Numbered from the stretch's first letter, positions 1 to 6,887 are shown. The stretch: 7,210 bases of DNA from Bacteroidaceae bacterium (GCA_900765575.1 CAAFRW010000029.1:1-7210); one strand, 5' to 3'. Translations and numbers: made by a program. The notes: a model not told the origin generated them from the letters alone.

Positions 1-456
1 CTTCTGCGCGAATGTGTTAAACGTCCGTGAGTCGTACCTTTGTGCACCGTCGATAAGTGCCGCCACAATTTGTGAAGAGATGCGTTCGCCATAACTGACT
101 ATGGTTGCGGAAGTTTTGGGAGAAAGGTCTTTAATCAAGTAAAGTCCCTGATAAATATCTTTCAATTCATTTAAAAGTTCTCCGACAATACGGAGCAAAC
201 GTTCCTGCTCTTTCGTATCCTGAATAATGGCTTTCACCATATCAATGTGGCGAATCACAATCTCGCGGAATTCATTTTCATATTCCACATTGCCTTCTGC
301 CGCAACTTTCGAAGTATTTATTAACTTGTCCGTGATGCCGCCTAATGCCGAAACGACTACAATCACCGGCTCTTTCTGAGCTTCAACTATCCGTTTAACA
401 TTTAAAATACTGTTCACGGAACCTACGGATGTTCCGCCGAATTTCATTACTTTCAT
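1..456 (-). CDS. thrA: Aspartokinase N-terminus, probably bifunctional aspartokinase/homoserine dehydrogenase I (partial)
   Basis: Phosphorylates L-aspartate with ATP, the first step to threonine, methionine, isoleucine and lysine. In Bacteroides-like genomes this polypeptide is usually fused to homoserine dehydrogenase. Only the first 152 codons are present and the gene leaves the window at its left edge, so the fusion is inferred, not seen. The N-terminus carries the aspartokinase signature KFGGTSVG at residues 5-12, then a VIVVVSALGGITDKL strand/loop (about 31-45), and SYGERISSQIVAALI (about 121-135) from the substrate-binding part of the amino-acid kinase fold. The ATG at 456 is chosen because the signature begins a few residues later, as is usual in the family. 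No strong Shine-Dalgarno is visible. It is preceded by a long leader with a Thr-rich peptide, which supports threonine-operon identity over a lysine-specific aspartokinase. Confidence 0.93.
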   Translation of the reverse strand, partial: MKVMKFGGTSVGSVNSILNVKRIVEAQKEPVIVVVSALGGITDKLINTSKVAAEGNVEYENEFREIVIRHIDMVKAIIQDTKEQERLLRIVGELLNELKDIYQGLYLIKDLSPKTSATIVSYGERISSQIVAALIDGAQRYDSRTFNTFAQK

Positions 457-494
457 GTTAGTTTGTTCTGTTTAAAATGTACAATTCCGTTCAT
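453..494 (-). CDS. Possible 13-codon mini-ORF overlapping the thrA start
   Basis: An ATG at 494 opens a 13-residue frame (MNGIVHFKQNKLT). Its TGA stop shares bases with the thrA start codon in an ATGA overlap, the arrangement used for translational coupling. A GGAG lies 3 nt upstream of the ATG, which is short for a Shine-Dalgarno spacing, and sits in the 3' arm of a hairpin. Nothing about the peptide itself is recognisable. It may be chance in a short spacer, so it is listed as a weak candidate. Confidence 0.2.
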   Translation of the reverse strand: MNGIVHFKQNKLT

Positions 495-520
495 TCACTC
501 CACTACAGGAGTTATCGGAA
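485..520 (-). promoter_or_regulatory. Two-part stem-loop in the thrA 5' leader
   Basis: In the minus-strand RNA, TTCCG (520-516) can pair with CGGAA (489-485), and inside it ACTCC (501-497 in plus numbering, paired arm 512-508) forms a 5-bp stem with a 6-nt loop. An asymmetric internal loop of 3 and 7 nt separates the two stems. It ends 28 nt before the thrA ATG, has no U-run after it, and buries a GGAG in its arm. It could affect translation initiation or be part of the leader fold; no function is demonstrated by sequence alone. Confidence 0.4.
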
Positions 521-533
521 GAAAGAATAAATT

Positions 534-566
534 AAAAAACTGATTGTTTTGCTTACATCCGTAAGC
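534..566 (-). terminator. Candidate attenuator hairpin plus U-tract upstream of thrA
   Basis: The minus-strand RNA carries GCTTAC (566-561), a GGAT loop, and GTAAGC (556-551), a perfect 6-bp stem. A run of six U follows at 539-534. The U-run begins 11 nt after the stem, farther than in a textbook intrinsic terminator, although a weak AAAAC/GTTTT pairing (550-546 with 540-536) could close that gap. Its position between a Thr-rich leader peptide and thrA fits the attenuator site. A second weak hairpin (585-567, GTGT/ACAC with a mismatch) directly precedes it. Moderate to low certainty, because the geometry is imperfect. Confidence 0.4.
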
Positions 567-584
567 GTGTATCACGTAGAAACA

Positions 585-669
585 CTCTATATATCCATTA
601 ACCCCTAAGGGTCATCATTCGGGTAGTAGTTATCATGGACATGTGCCATGTAAAGTGGGTTATATAGAG
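585..669 (-). promoter_or_regulatory. Long-range pairing enclosing the leader-peptide control codons
   Basis: In the minus-strand transcript CTCTATATA (669-661) is perfectly complementary over 9 bp to TATATAGAG (593-585). The next four bases ACCC (660-657) can pair with GGGT (604-601) across a 7-nt bulge. The enclosed loop contains the ITTTRMMT codons of the leader peptide and a further 5-bp hairpin (CATGG 650-646 with CCATG 638-634). A ribosome reaching the leader stop at 600-598 would cover or approach the downstream arm, while one stalled at the Thr codons would leave both arms free. That is the sort of position-dependent fold expected of translation-coupled attenuation. Confidence 0.45.
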
Positions 670-684
670 AGGATACATTGTCAT
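598..684 (-). CDS. Putative threonine-operon leader peptide (28 residues)
   Basis: The ATG at 684 opens a 28-codon frame ending in TAA at 600-598, 141 bp before the thrA ATG. The peptide has seven Thr codons, and a dense block MITTTRMMT spans residues 17-25, so Thr, Ile and Met (all end products of the aspartate pathway) dominate the second half. The frame also remains open upstream to 810, but that extension crosses the promoter and a strong terminator, so the short start is preferred. The predicted transcription start lies about 22 nt before the ATG. By analogy with enterobacterial thrL (Thr/Ile-rich, in front of thrA), stalling at these codons when charged tRNA is scarce would alter the downstream RNA fold. 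The function is inferred from composition and position; I do not recognise the peptide from any specific family. Confidence 0.6.
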   Translation of the reverse strand: MTMYPLYITHFTWHMSMITTTRMMTLRG

Positions 685-712
685 TATTTCGGACTTTTCA
701 TTATTGATGTGG

Positions 713-744
713 CAAAAATAATAATAAATCGCAAGAAAAGCATA
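713..744 (-). promoter_or_regulatory. Promoter of the thr leader and thrA (Bacteroidetes sigma-ABfr type)
   Basis: On the minus strand TATTTTTG (720-713) matches the Bacteroides -7 consensus TAnnTTTG. TATG (744-741), a 3 of 4 match to the TTTG -33 element, lies exactly 20 bp upstream. Transcription would start near 706, leaving roughly 250 nt of leader before thrA. The box lies just past the terminator of the upstream gene, which makes an independent promoter here sensible. Confidence 0.55.
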
Positions 745-761
745 CTTTTTACAAGAAAATT

Positions 762-798
762 GAAATAAAAAAGAGAGTGCCTCCGAAAAAGCACTCTC
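762..798 (-). terminator. Intrinsic terminator of the LruC lipoprotein gene
   Basis: Perfect 8-bp inverted repeat: GAGAGTGC at 773-780 and GCACTCTC at 791-798, with a 10-nt loop. Read on the minus strand, the stem is followed immediately by TTTTTT (772-767) and a further T-rich stretch. It begins 31 bp after the lipoprotein stop codon and points in the same direction, so it ends that transcript just before the thr leader promoter. Confidence 0.9.
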
Positions 799-828
799 CA
801 TGTCATCCATTATGTAGGAATGAAATAT

Positions 829-2955
829 TTATTTTTCCCACCATTTAATAGTGTTGCTTCCTGTTGTTGCCCAATCAATAAACTTCGGATAAGTTTCGTA
901 AATAGCTATCTGTTCCGGTTTCAAATCAATATTCCATACAGAGGAATTATTGTTTCCGTCGGCATTTAAATGAATAGCATAGGGGAAGAAATCCGAACTT
1001 CTATAATAGGTAAGATTTCCATCTGAGGTATCCGAACCTTCTTTTCCGAACTTCGTTGCACAAAAGTCTTTTCCTACGGAAGTAGGAGCTTTATCAATCA
1101 AATGTACTTCATGCTCTTTGTTTCCACGAACAAAAATGAACGGATTATAAGGAGCTCTATCCGAATACTTCAAATCTTTGTCACTATTAATTGTACCGCC
1201 AATTTCCGATTCGTCTCCTTCAACGTAAGGAATCTGAATAGTATAGGTGACGGGAGTAACCGTTTCCGGCATATTAGTTGCTGAATGACCGCTTACATTC
1301 AATTCTGCCTTCGCATCATTGAACACGTAAACAATACATTTAGTATCAGATTCTTTGGTTACAGTTGCTTTTACTGCTTCGCCACCATTTTTAGAAATGG
1401 TAATGCCGTCCATATCAGCTCCTTTATCTAAAGTGAGTTCGTAAGCAAAACCATTGCTATAATTGGCTCCGGTCCATGCCAACGTTAATTCATCGGTCAC
1501 TCCGTGCCGATAATAATGTGTTTCTACTTCTGCCGTAACGGATCCATCTGTAGCGGTTTTGATGTTTACCGATTGGAACTCTTTAAAATTCCGGGTCGAT
1601 GCATATTTAACAACCACATCATTCATATCATAATCTCCGCGAGCAGGCCAATTATCCTCAAAGCCTAACACCCCTTTATTCGTTTCAGAAATGATTCTTT
1701 CCGTGTCCTTTATTTCAACAGTAGGATATACTCCCGAAATATGAAGCACCACATCATTGTAATCAAGCGTTCCTGAAGCCCAATCCTCAAAACCCAACAA
1801 AATTTCATTCTTGCCTTCAGTAGTGGTATAAGATAAGGTAGAACAACAGCCAAAATGTCGGTTACCCACTTTAGACATTGGTTTCCCTCCTATAGGAGTG
1901 GAGAAATAAGGGTCGTTCAATCTAAAGCTTCCGTTTCCGTCTCCATTAAAACCATTATTATACAGTACAAAACCAATCTTGGCATCTGCAGGCCATGTTT
2001 CTGTGAAAGTACCGGTACCGTCTTCATTCTTCTGAATATATTTCAGTTCTACCGAAGTATTTCTTTTCAAAACACTCAAATCACCAGAACCATAGTTTTC
2101 ATCTTTCGTGTTTGCAAAAATAATACACTTAGGCAACGCTGCAATCTCATCCGCTGTGGGAGTATTTCCCGTATAGGTATAATAAGCCAATGTTCCGACA
2201 GAAGAGCTTGCACCCAAAATATACGAAACAGTTATTTTCGCATCCGCTTCATTCTTTTTTAAATCGGTATTATAATCCGTAGACATCATAAATTTTGTCG
2301 GAGTTTTATTTTCCTTCAATATGGCATTTGCCACAGCCTTCGCCGTATTATAGACTCCATCAGACAAAGGTGCCGCCTTATACTGGTCGAGAAGGACACC
2401 CGTAGCCGTATTCCATGTAACAGTCTGATTTCCTGCTAAAGAGAAAAACTTAGTTGACGGAAACTTTGTAATATTTTTATTTACCGCTCTGACCTCTGCA
2501 CGCATCGCTTTATTGCTTTTTGTATCCACAGTCAACGTTTTATTAGAGACGGTCCCTGTAAGCACTGTCGGCATAAAATAGTTTTCGGCATATACATAAA
2601 CGGTAGTTACCGAAGAAGGGAAAGTTAAAGTTCCTTCATATTTACCCTTACCATTGGTCAAAGCAATAGCTAATGGTTCTGTTTCCGTCAGATAAGTATG
2701 ATATTCATCTTCTATTATCGGATTTACATCATAAAATTTGAGGACACTCTGCTGAGCAACCTTATAATCAATGCTTACCGCAACATCTTGGGTTGTTGCA
2801 AAATCAAAGAAGTGATTCAAAACACTTCCATTTTCACCATCTTCACCTCCTCCGGTATACAAATCCTTATCCGTACAGGAAGCCATCAGGCCTAAAAACA
2901 AAACAGACACAAAAAGAGTCAGGTTTGTTACACATTTCAAATTTTGTTTCTTCAT
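829..2955 (-). CDS. LruC domain-containing outer-membrane lipoprotein (DUF4114/DUF4842-like)
   Basis: A 708-residue predicted lipoprotein of unknown molecular function. The first 26 residues form a signal peptide (KK start, hydrophobic TLFVSVLFLGL) ending in a lipobox LMASC with the lipidated Cys at 27. The following TDKDLY and acidic GGGEDGEN stretch resembles the charged export signals that send Bacteroidetes lipoproteins to the cell surface. The middle is beta-rich with no recognised enzyme motif. Two related Asp/Asn-rich motifs follow: LLGFEDW..GTLDYNDVV (387-403) and VLGFEDNWPARGDYDMNDVV (429-448), typical of DUF4114 and LruC/DUF4842 proteins and plausibly metal binding. The C-terminus has the family's NPFIFVRGN..EVHL (604-619) and FFPYAIHL..YPKFIDWA (656-696) blocks. 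An in-frame GTG at 2964 would add three residues, but the ATG at 2955 gives a cleaner signal peptide. It appears monocistronic, with its own promoter and terminator. Proteins of this type are common in gut Bacteroides; an adhesive or matrix role is only a guess. Confidence 0.88.
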   Translation of the reverse strand: MKKQNLKCVTNLTLFVSVLFLGLMASCTDKDLYTGGGEDGENGSVLNHFFDFATTQDVAVSIDYKVAQQSVLKFYDVNPIIEDEYHTYLTETEPLAIALTNGKGKYEGTLTFPSSVTTVYVYAENYFMPTVLTGTVSNKTLTVDTKSNKAMRAEVRAVNKNITKFPSTKFFSLAGNQTVTWNTATGVLLDQYKAAPLSDGVYNTAKAVANAILKENKTPTKFMMSTDYNTDLKKNEADAKITVSYILGASSSVGTLAYYTYTGNTPTADEIAALPKCIIFANTKDENYGSGDLSVLKRNTSVELKYIQKNEDGTGTFTETWPADAKIGFVLYNNGFNGDGNGSFRLNDPYFSTPIGGKPMSKVGNRHFGCCSTLSYTTTEGKNEILLGFEDWASGTLDYNDVVLHISGVYPTVEIKDTERIISETNKGVLGFEDNWPARGDYDMNDVVVKYASTRNFKEFQSVNIKTATDGSVTAEVETHYYRHGVTDELTLAWTGANYSNGFAYELTLDKGADMDGITISKNGGEAVKATVTKESDTKCIVYVFNDAKAELNVSGHSATNMPETVTPVTYTIQIPYVEGDESEIGGTINSDKDLKYSDRAPYNPFIFVRGNKEHEVHLIDKAPTSVGKDFCATKFGKEGSDTSDGNLTYYRSSDFFPYAIHLNADGNNNSSVWNIDLKPEQIAIYETYPKFIDWATTGSNTIKWWEK

Positions 2956-3018
2956 AAACTCCACAAATTGATATCACGCATAGTAGTTAAAAAAATCTCA
3001 CTATAAAACAATACTCTG

Positions 3019-3026
3019 CAAAAGTA
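3019..3026 (-). promoter_or_regulatory. -7 promoter box of the LruC lipoprotein gene
   Basis: TACTTTTG on the minus strand matches TAnnTTTG exactly, and would start transcription near 3010-3013 with a 5' UTR of about 55 nt. The -33 region 18-21 bp upstream has no good TTTG match, so this promoter may be weak or activator-dependent. It is the only good box found upstream of the gene. Confidence 0.5.
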
Positions 3027-3274
3027 GTGGAATTTATCAATTGTAACATTCTTTTCTCCTTCTTTTTTCAAAAAACTATATATTTTTTAATTTATCCTTT
3101 AAAATATCTCCGATATTAGCCTACTAAATAGACTCTTCATTTTTTAAGAACAATGTGTCATAACAGGTTGCATACAACTTATAAAATAAAATAGAACAAT
3201 CCATAAAACCTCTTTGAGAATCAACTGTTTTATTCCAGAAAGGTTTAACTCTTATAATCTTGATTGTATTCATA

Positions 3275-3403
3275 CTAAATAAGGGCATTTACATTGTACT
3301 TATTACCTTTATACATCCCCTTGTGATTTGGTTTTCTTATCAAACGCCTCAACTTCAAGCGCCAGAAAGCCAGTAAAAAAGTATATTGAAAGATAAAAGC
3401 CAT
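3275..3403 (-). CDS. Doubtful small ORF, 42 residues, hydrophobic then basic
   Basis: ATG at 3403 to TAG at 3277-3275. Residues 2-14 are hydrophobic (AFIFQYTFLLAFW), and residues 15-36 are rich in Arg and Lys, a layout seen in small single-pass membrane proteins. GGGAAG lies just 2 nt before the ATG, too close for a good Shine-Dalgarno, and no TAnnTTTG box is placed suitably upstream. The segment from about 3320 to 3420 is less AT-rich than its surroundings, which slightly favours a gene or a gene remnant. In an AT-rich spacer this size, an open frame of this length can occur by chance. I do not recognise it. Confidence 0.18.
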   Translation of the reverse strand: MAFIFQYTFLLAFWRLKLRRLIRKPNHKGMYKGNKYNVNALI

Positions 3404-3751
3404 TGCTTCCCGGAATGACAAATCGGTTTTATAGAATCAGATTCAAAACAAATAAGAACAAATTGAGTTTATTCATTCATAAGAGTCTAACCATTTCCAT
3501 AAATCATATTTATATACTGTTTTCTGATTTTACTTTTCATTACTTCTTATTTTGAATAATAGAAGTATATAGCAAGGAAAAAAGAACTTGATAACCATCA
3601 CTTTAAAAAAGAGACAAACAGGTCTATTTTTAAGTATCAAAGTAGGTTCCCTAACCTTTCAATATCCTGACAATCCACATAAACATCCTAGATTCTTACT
3701 CATAGCATTCTTTCTACAAACGCCCCTTTTTCCTCTTTATTATAACGGCCA

Positions 3752-3783
3752 TGTGGATATCTGAAAATTATCATGTACCTTTG
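3752..3783 (+). promoter_or_regulatory. radA operon promoter (Bacteroidetes sigma-ABfr type)
   Basis: TACCTTTG at 3776-3783 is an exact TAnnTTTG match, and TGTG at 3752-3755 lies 20 bp upstream as a 3 of 4 match to the TTTG -33 element. Transcription should start around 3789, giving a very short 5' UTR of about 15 nt before the ATG at 3804. It probably drives the whole rightward gene set. Confidence 0.75.
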
Positions 3784-3803
3784 CAAGGTAGAAAAAGTAC
3801 ACT

Positions 3804-5171
3804 ATGGCAAAAGAAAAGGTTGTATACGTATGTAGCGAATGCGGTCAGGAATCTCCGCGCTGGATAGGCAAATGTCCTTCATGCGGCGCGTGGAACACTT
3901 TTAAAGAAGAGATTATCCGAAAAGAGCCTGTAAGCAAACGCCCCCTCTCCGGAATGGAGCCTGTGAAATCCAAACCTTTAGTACTGGACGATATTGAAGG
4001 TGGAGACGAACCTCGCATTGACATGAACGATGAAGAACTTAATCGGGTATTAGGCGGAGGATTGGTGCCGGGTTCACTGGTTTTGTTAGGTGGCGAACCG
4101 GGTATCGGAAAGTCCACCTTAGTATTGCAGACCGTTCTGCGAATGCCTAATAAAAAGATTCTCTACATATCCGGAGAAGAAAGCGCGCGCCAGTTGAAAT
4201 TGCGGGCCGACCGTATCAACCACTCTTCATCCGACTGCCTGATTGTGTGCGAAACTTCATTGGAACAAATCTATACGCATATTAAAAATACCCGGCCCGA
4301 GTTGGTTATTATTGATTCCATACAAACCATCTCTACCGAAAACATCGACTCTTCCCCCGGAAGTTTGGTACAAGTACGCGAATGCGCTGCGTCCATTCTG
4401 AAGTTTGCCAAAGAAAGCAACACGCCTGTTATCCTGATAGGCCATATAAATAAGGAGGGAAGCATTGCCGGACCGAAAGTACTGGAACATATAGTGGATA
4501 CGGTATTGCAGTTCGAAGGCGACCAGCATTACATGTACCGCATACTGCGCAGTATAAAAAACCGCTTCGGCAGTACGGCGGAACTGGGTATTTACGAAAT
4601 GCGGCAAGATGGGTTAAGGCAAGTGAGCAACCCTTCGGAGCTGTTACTTTCGCAAAACCACGAAGGGATGAGCGGCATAGCCATCGCCTCAGCCATCGAA
4701 GGTATTCGTCCGTTTCTTATTGAAACACAAGCTTTAGTCAGCACTGCGGCATACGGTATGCCTCAACGTTCCGCTACCGGTTTCGATTTACGAAGGATGA
4801 ACATGTTACTGGCCGTACTTGAAAAACGGGTAGGATTCAAACTGGCACAGAAAGATGTGTTCCTGAATATTGCAGGCGGACTGAAAGTGAACGACCCGGC
4901 CATAGACTTGAGCGTTATCAGCGCTATTCTGTCGTCGAACATGGATACGGAAATAGAAAAAACAGTGTGTCTTGCCGGAGAAGTAGGCCTGTCGGGAGAG
5001 ATTCGTCCGGTAAACCGAATAGAACAACGCATTGCCGAAGCTGAGAAACTAGGGTTTAGCCAGTTCCTCATCCCCAAACATAATATGCAGGGACTGGATA
5101 CCTCCAAATTTAAAATCGAATTAATTCCGGTGAAGAAAGTGGAAGAAGCCTTCCGCATGCTTTTCGGATAG
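3804..5171 (+). CDS. radA: DNA repair protein RadA/Sms
   Basis: A 455-residue RadA (Sms), the usual family length. RadA is a RecA-like ATPase, described as a helicase that processes branched recombination intermediates and D-loops during recombinational repair in the cytoplasm. The N-terminus carries a four-Cys zinc finger (C10, C13, C24, C27 in CSEC...CPSC). The ATPase core has Walker A GGEPGIGKST (96-105, Lys103, Ser104), Walker B LVIIDSIQT (167-175, Asp171), and the RadA-specific KNRFG motif (252-256). From about residue 285 a Lon-like domain follows (AIEGIRPFLIETQALV, GGLKVNDPAIDL, LAGEVGLSGEIRPV), intact to the end. All key motifs are present, so the protein should be functional. The start is fixed by the zinc finger and the promoter 20 bp upstream. 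The next gene starts 17 bp after the stop. Confidence 0.97.
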   Translation: MAKEKVVYVCSECGQESPRWIGKCPSCGAWNTFKEEIIRKEPVSKRPLSGMEPVKSKPLVLDDIEGGDEPRIDMNDEELNRVLGGGLVPGSLVLLGGEPGIGKSTLVLQTVLRMPNKKILYISGEESARQLKLRADRINHSSSDCLIVCETSLEQIYTHIKNTRPELVIIDSIQTISTENIDSSPGSLVQVRECAASILKFAKESNTPVILIGHINKEGSIAGPKVLEHIVDTVLQFEGDQHYMYRILRSIKNRFGSTAELGIYEMRQDGLRQVSNPSELLLSQNHEGMSGIAIASAIEGIRPFLIETQALVSTAAYGMPQRSATGFDLRRMNMLLAVLEKRVGFKLAQKDVFLNIAGGLKVNDPAIDLSVISAILSSNMDTEIEKTVCLAGEVGLSGEIRPVNRIEQRIAEAEKLGFSQFLIPKHNMQGLDTSKFKIELIPVKKVEEAFRMLFG

Positions 5172-5188
5172 CACCATAGCCAAACATC

Positions 5189-6853
5189 ATGATAGAAGAA
5201 TACCAATTAAGAATATTGCCCGAACAAGCTGCCAACGAACAGTCGTTGAAACAATATATCAGCCGGGAAAAAGGACTCGATGTACGCACCATACAAGGAG
5301 TGCGTGTACTGAAACGGAGCATCGATGCCCGCCAACGAACCATTTTTATGAATGTAAAGGTTCGTGCTTACATTAATGAATTGCCTCAGGATGACGCCTA
5401 TCAACAGACTGAATATCCTCATGTGGAAGGAAAACCAAAAGTAATTGTAGTAGGTGCAGGTCCGGGCGGACTCTTTGCGGCATTACGACTTATAGAGCTG
5501 GGCATGAAGCCTATTGTAGTGGAGCGTGCAAAGAATGTAAGGGACCGTAAAAAGGATATCGCCCTTATTTCCCGGGAACATAAGGTAAACGCCGAATCGA
5601 ATTATTGTTTCGGAGAAGGAGGCGCAGGAGCCTATTCCGATGGAAAGCTCTATACCCGCAGCAAAAAACGGGGCAATGTGGAGAAGATATTGAATGTATT
5701 TTGCCAGCACGGAGCCAGCACCGCCATTTTGGCGGATGCGCACCCGCATATTGGTACGGATAAATTGCCGCAGGTTATAGAAAACATGCGGAACACCATT
5801 TTGCAATGTGGAGGGGAAGTCCATTTTGAAACACGTATGGATAACCTGCTTATAGAAAACGGGGAAATAAAGGGAATCACCACGCATACGGGAGAAACGT
5901 TTCTCGGTCCGGTCATTCTGGCAACAGGTCATTCGGCCAGGGACGTTTACCGTTGGCTATATAATAATAAGGTGGAGATTGAAGCCAAAGGATTGGCTAT
6001 CGGTGTCCGCTTGGAACATCCGTCCTTATTGATTGACCAAATACAATACCACAACCGGAACGGACGGGGCAATTATCTTCCGGCGGCCGAATATAGTTTT
6101 GTGACCCAGGTGGAAGGACGTGGTGTATATAGTTTCTGTATGTGTCCGGGAGGTTTCGTTGTTCCGGCGGCAAGCGGACCACACCAAATTGTAGTCAACG
6201 GGATGTCTCCTTCCAACCGGGGTTCCCAATGGAGCAACTCAAGTATGGTCGTAGAACTTCGTCCGGAAGACCTTTCCGAAGCGTCTCTTAACGAGATATG
6301 TCAAACTTCTGCCGGATTAACTGCAACAAGCGAAACGGACAGTGAACCTTTATATCAACAAATACTCCGTGAGAGAGAAGAAGATAAGACTCACCCGCTT
6401 GCCATGATGCAACTTCAAGAAGCCTTGGAAGCTGCCTGCTGGCAACAGGGCAATATGCGGCAAACCGCTCCGGCACAGCGCATGGCGGATTTTACACGTA
6501 AAAAATTAAGTTACGATTTACCTGCAAGTTCATATAGTCCCGGATTGGTTTCTTCTCCCCTACACTTCTGGATGCCTTCGTTCATCAGCGAACGGTTGAG
6601 CAAAGGGTTCCAGCAATTCGGGCAAACCTCCAACCGATTCCTGACCAACGAGGCGGTGATGATTGGGGTGGAAACCCGTACCTCTTCTCCCGTACGTATT
6701 ACCCGCGACCCCGAAACACTGCAACATGTAACCCTCCGCGGTTTATTTCCATGCGGCGAAGGAGCCGGCTATGCGGGAGGCATTGTATCGGCAGGAATCG
6801 ATGGGGAACGTTGTGCAGAAGCGGCGGCCACATACCTATCCGCTAAAAAGTAA
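5189..6853 (+). CDS. Uncharacterised FAD-dependent dehydrogenase (COG2509 type)
   Basis: A 554-residue predicted flavoprotein oxidoreductase; substrate and electron partner are unknown. After a distinct N-terminal region (about 1-80) comes a Rossmann dinucleotide-binding fold: VIVVGAGPGG (85-94, GxGxxG at Gly89/91/94) with the ribose-binding acidic residue in VVER (Glu112). Other family blocks are NYCFGEGGAGAYSDGKLYTR (138-157), the second FAD motif LATGHSARD (244-252), FCMCPGGFVVPAA (316-328) with a CxC pair, and the C-terminal GLFPCGEGAGYAGGIVSAGI (518-537) that closes over the flavin. These blocks are characteristic of the NAD(utilising) dehydrogenase/FAD-dependent oxidoreductase group often annotated COG2509. 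No signal peptide or membrane segment is seen, so it is cytoplasmic. The ATG at 5189 is 17 bp after radA with no promoter between them, so co-transcription is likely. Family call strong, function unknown. Confidence 0.9.
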   Translation: MIEEYQLRILPEQAANEQSLKQYISREKGLDVRTIQGVRVLKRSIDARQRTIFMNVKVRAYINELPQDDAYQQTEYPHVEGKPKVIVVGAGPGGLFAALRLIELGMKPIVVERAKNVRDRKKDIALISREHKVNAESNYCFGEGGAGAYSDGKLYTRSKKRGNVEKILNVFCQHGASTAILADAHPHIGTDKLPQVIENMRNTILQCGGEVHFETRMDNLLIENGEIKGITTHTGETFLGPVILATGHSARDVYRWLYNNKVEIEAKGLAIGVRLEHPSLLIDQIQYHNRNGRGNYLPAAEYSFVTQVEGRGVYSFCMCPGGFVVPAASGPHQIVVNGMSPSNRGSQWSNSSMVVELRPEDLSEASLNEICQTSAGLTATSETDSEPLYQQILREREEDKTHPLAMMQLQEALEAACWQQGNMRQTAPAQRMADFTRKKLSYDLPASSYSPGLVSSPLHFWMPSFISERLSKGFQQFGQTSNRFLTNEAVMIGVETRTSSPVRITRDPETLQHVTLRGLFPCGEGAGYAGGIVSAGIDGERCAEAAATYLSAKK

Positions 6854-6887
6854 AGGATATCAGGCTACCGAATAGAAACAAACTCAA

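Larger units (their letters stand above)
2956..3803. other. AT-rich divergent intergenic region
   Basis: About 850 bp between the leftward lipoprotein gene and rightward radA. It is much more AT-rich than the genes and has frequent stops in all frames. The supported contents are the lipoprotein promoter near the left end and the radA promoter at the right end. There is an isolated 7-bp inverted repeat (TACTTCT 3541-3547 with AGAAGTA 3561-3567) and a 5-bp one (AGGTT 3644-3648 with AACCT 3653-3657); neither has a U-run and neither is assigned a role. A doubtful 42-codon ORF at 3275-3403 is listed separately. No tRNA, transposase remnant or direct-repeat array was seen. Most of the stretch is unexplained. 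Confidence 0.7.

Noticed and set aside
685..810. Upstream extension of the leader-peptide frame to a 70-residue protein starting at 810
   Set aside because: The extension runs across the strong terminator (762-798) and the promoter (713-744); only the last 28 codons are plausibly transcribed and translated.
1855..2262. 135-residue open frame on the plus strand
   Set aside because: It lies wholly antisense to the lipoprotein gene, is rich in Ile, Arg and Cys, has no motif, and is a shadow of that gene's codon use.
2956..2964. GTG start at 2964 for the lipoprotein gene
   Set aside because: It adds only three residues (MEF) before a standard MKK signal-peptide start; the ATG at 2955 is the better choice.
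3541..3567. TACTTCT/AGAAGTA inverted repeat as a terminator
   Set aside because: There is no T-run on either strand and no gene ends nearby; it is probably chance in AT-rich DNA.
4763..5206. 147-residue minus-strand frame over the end of radA
   Set aside because: It is antisense to well-conserved radA sequence and has no recognisable domain or promoter.
5483..5932. 149-residue minus-strand frame inside the flavoprotein gene
   Set aside because: It is antisense to conserved FAD-binding motifs, with atypical composition and no start signals.
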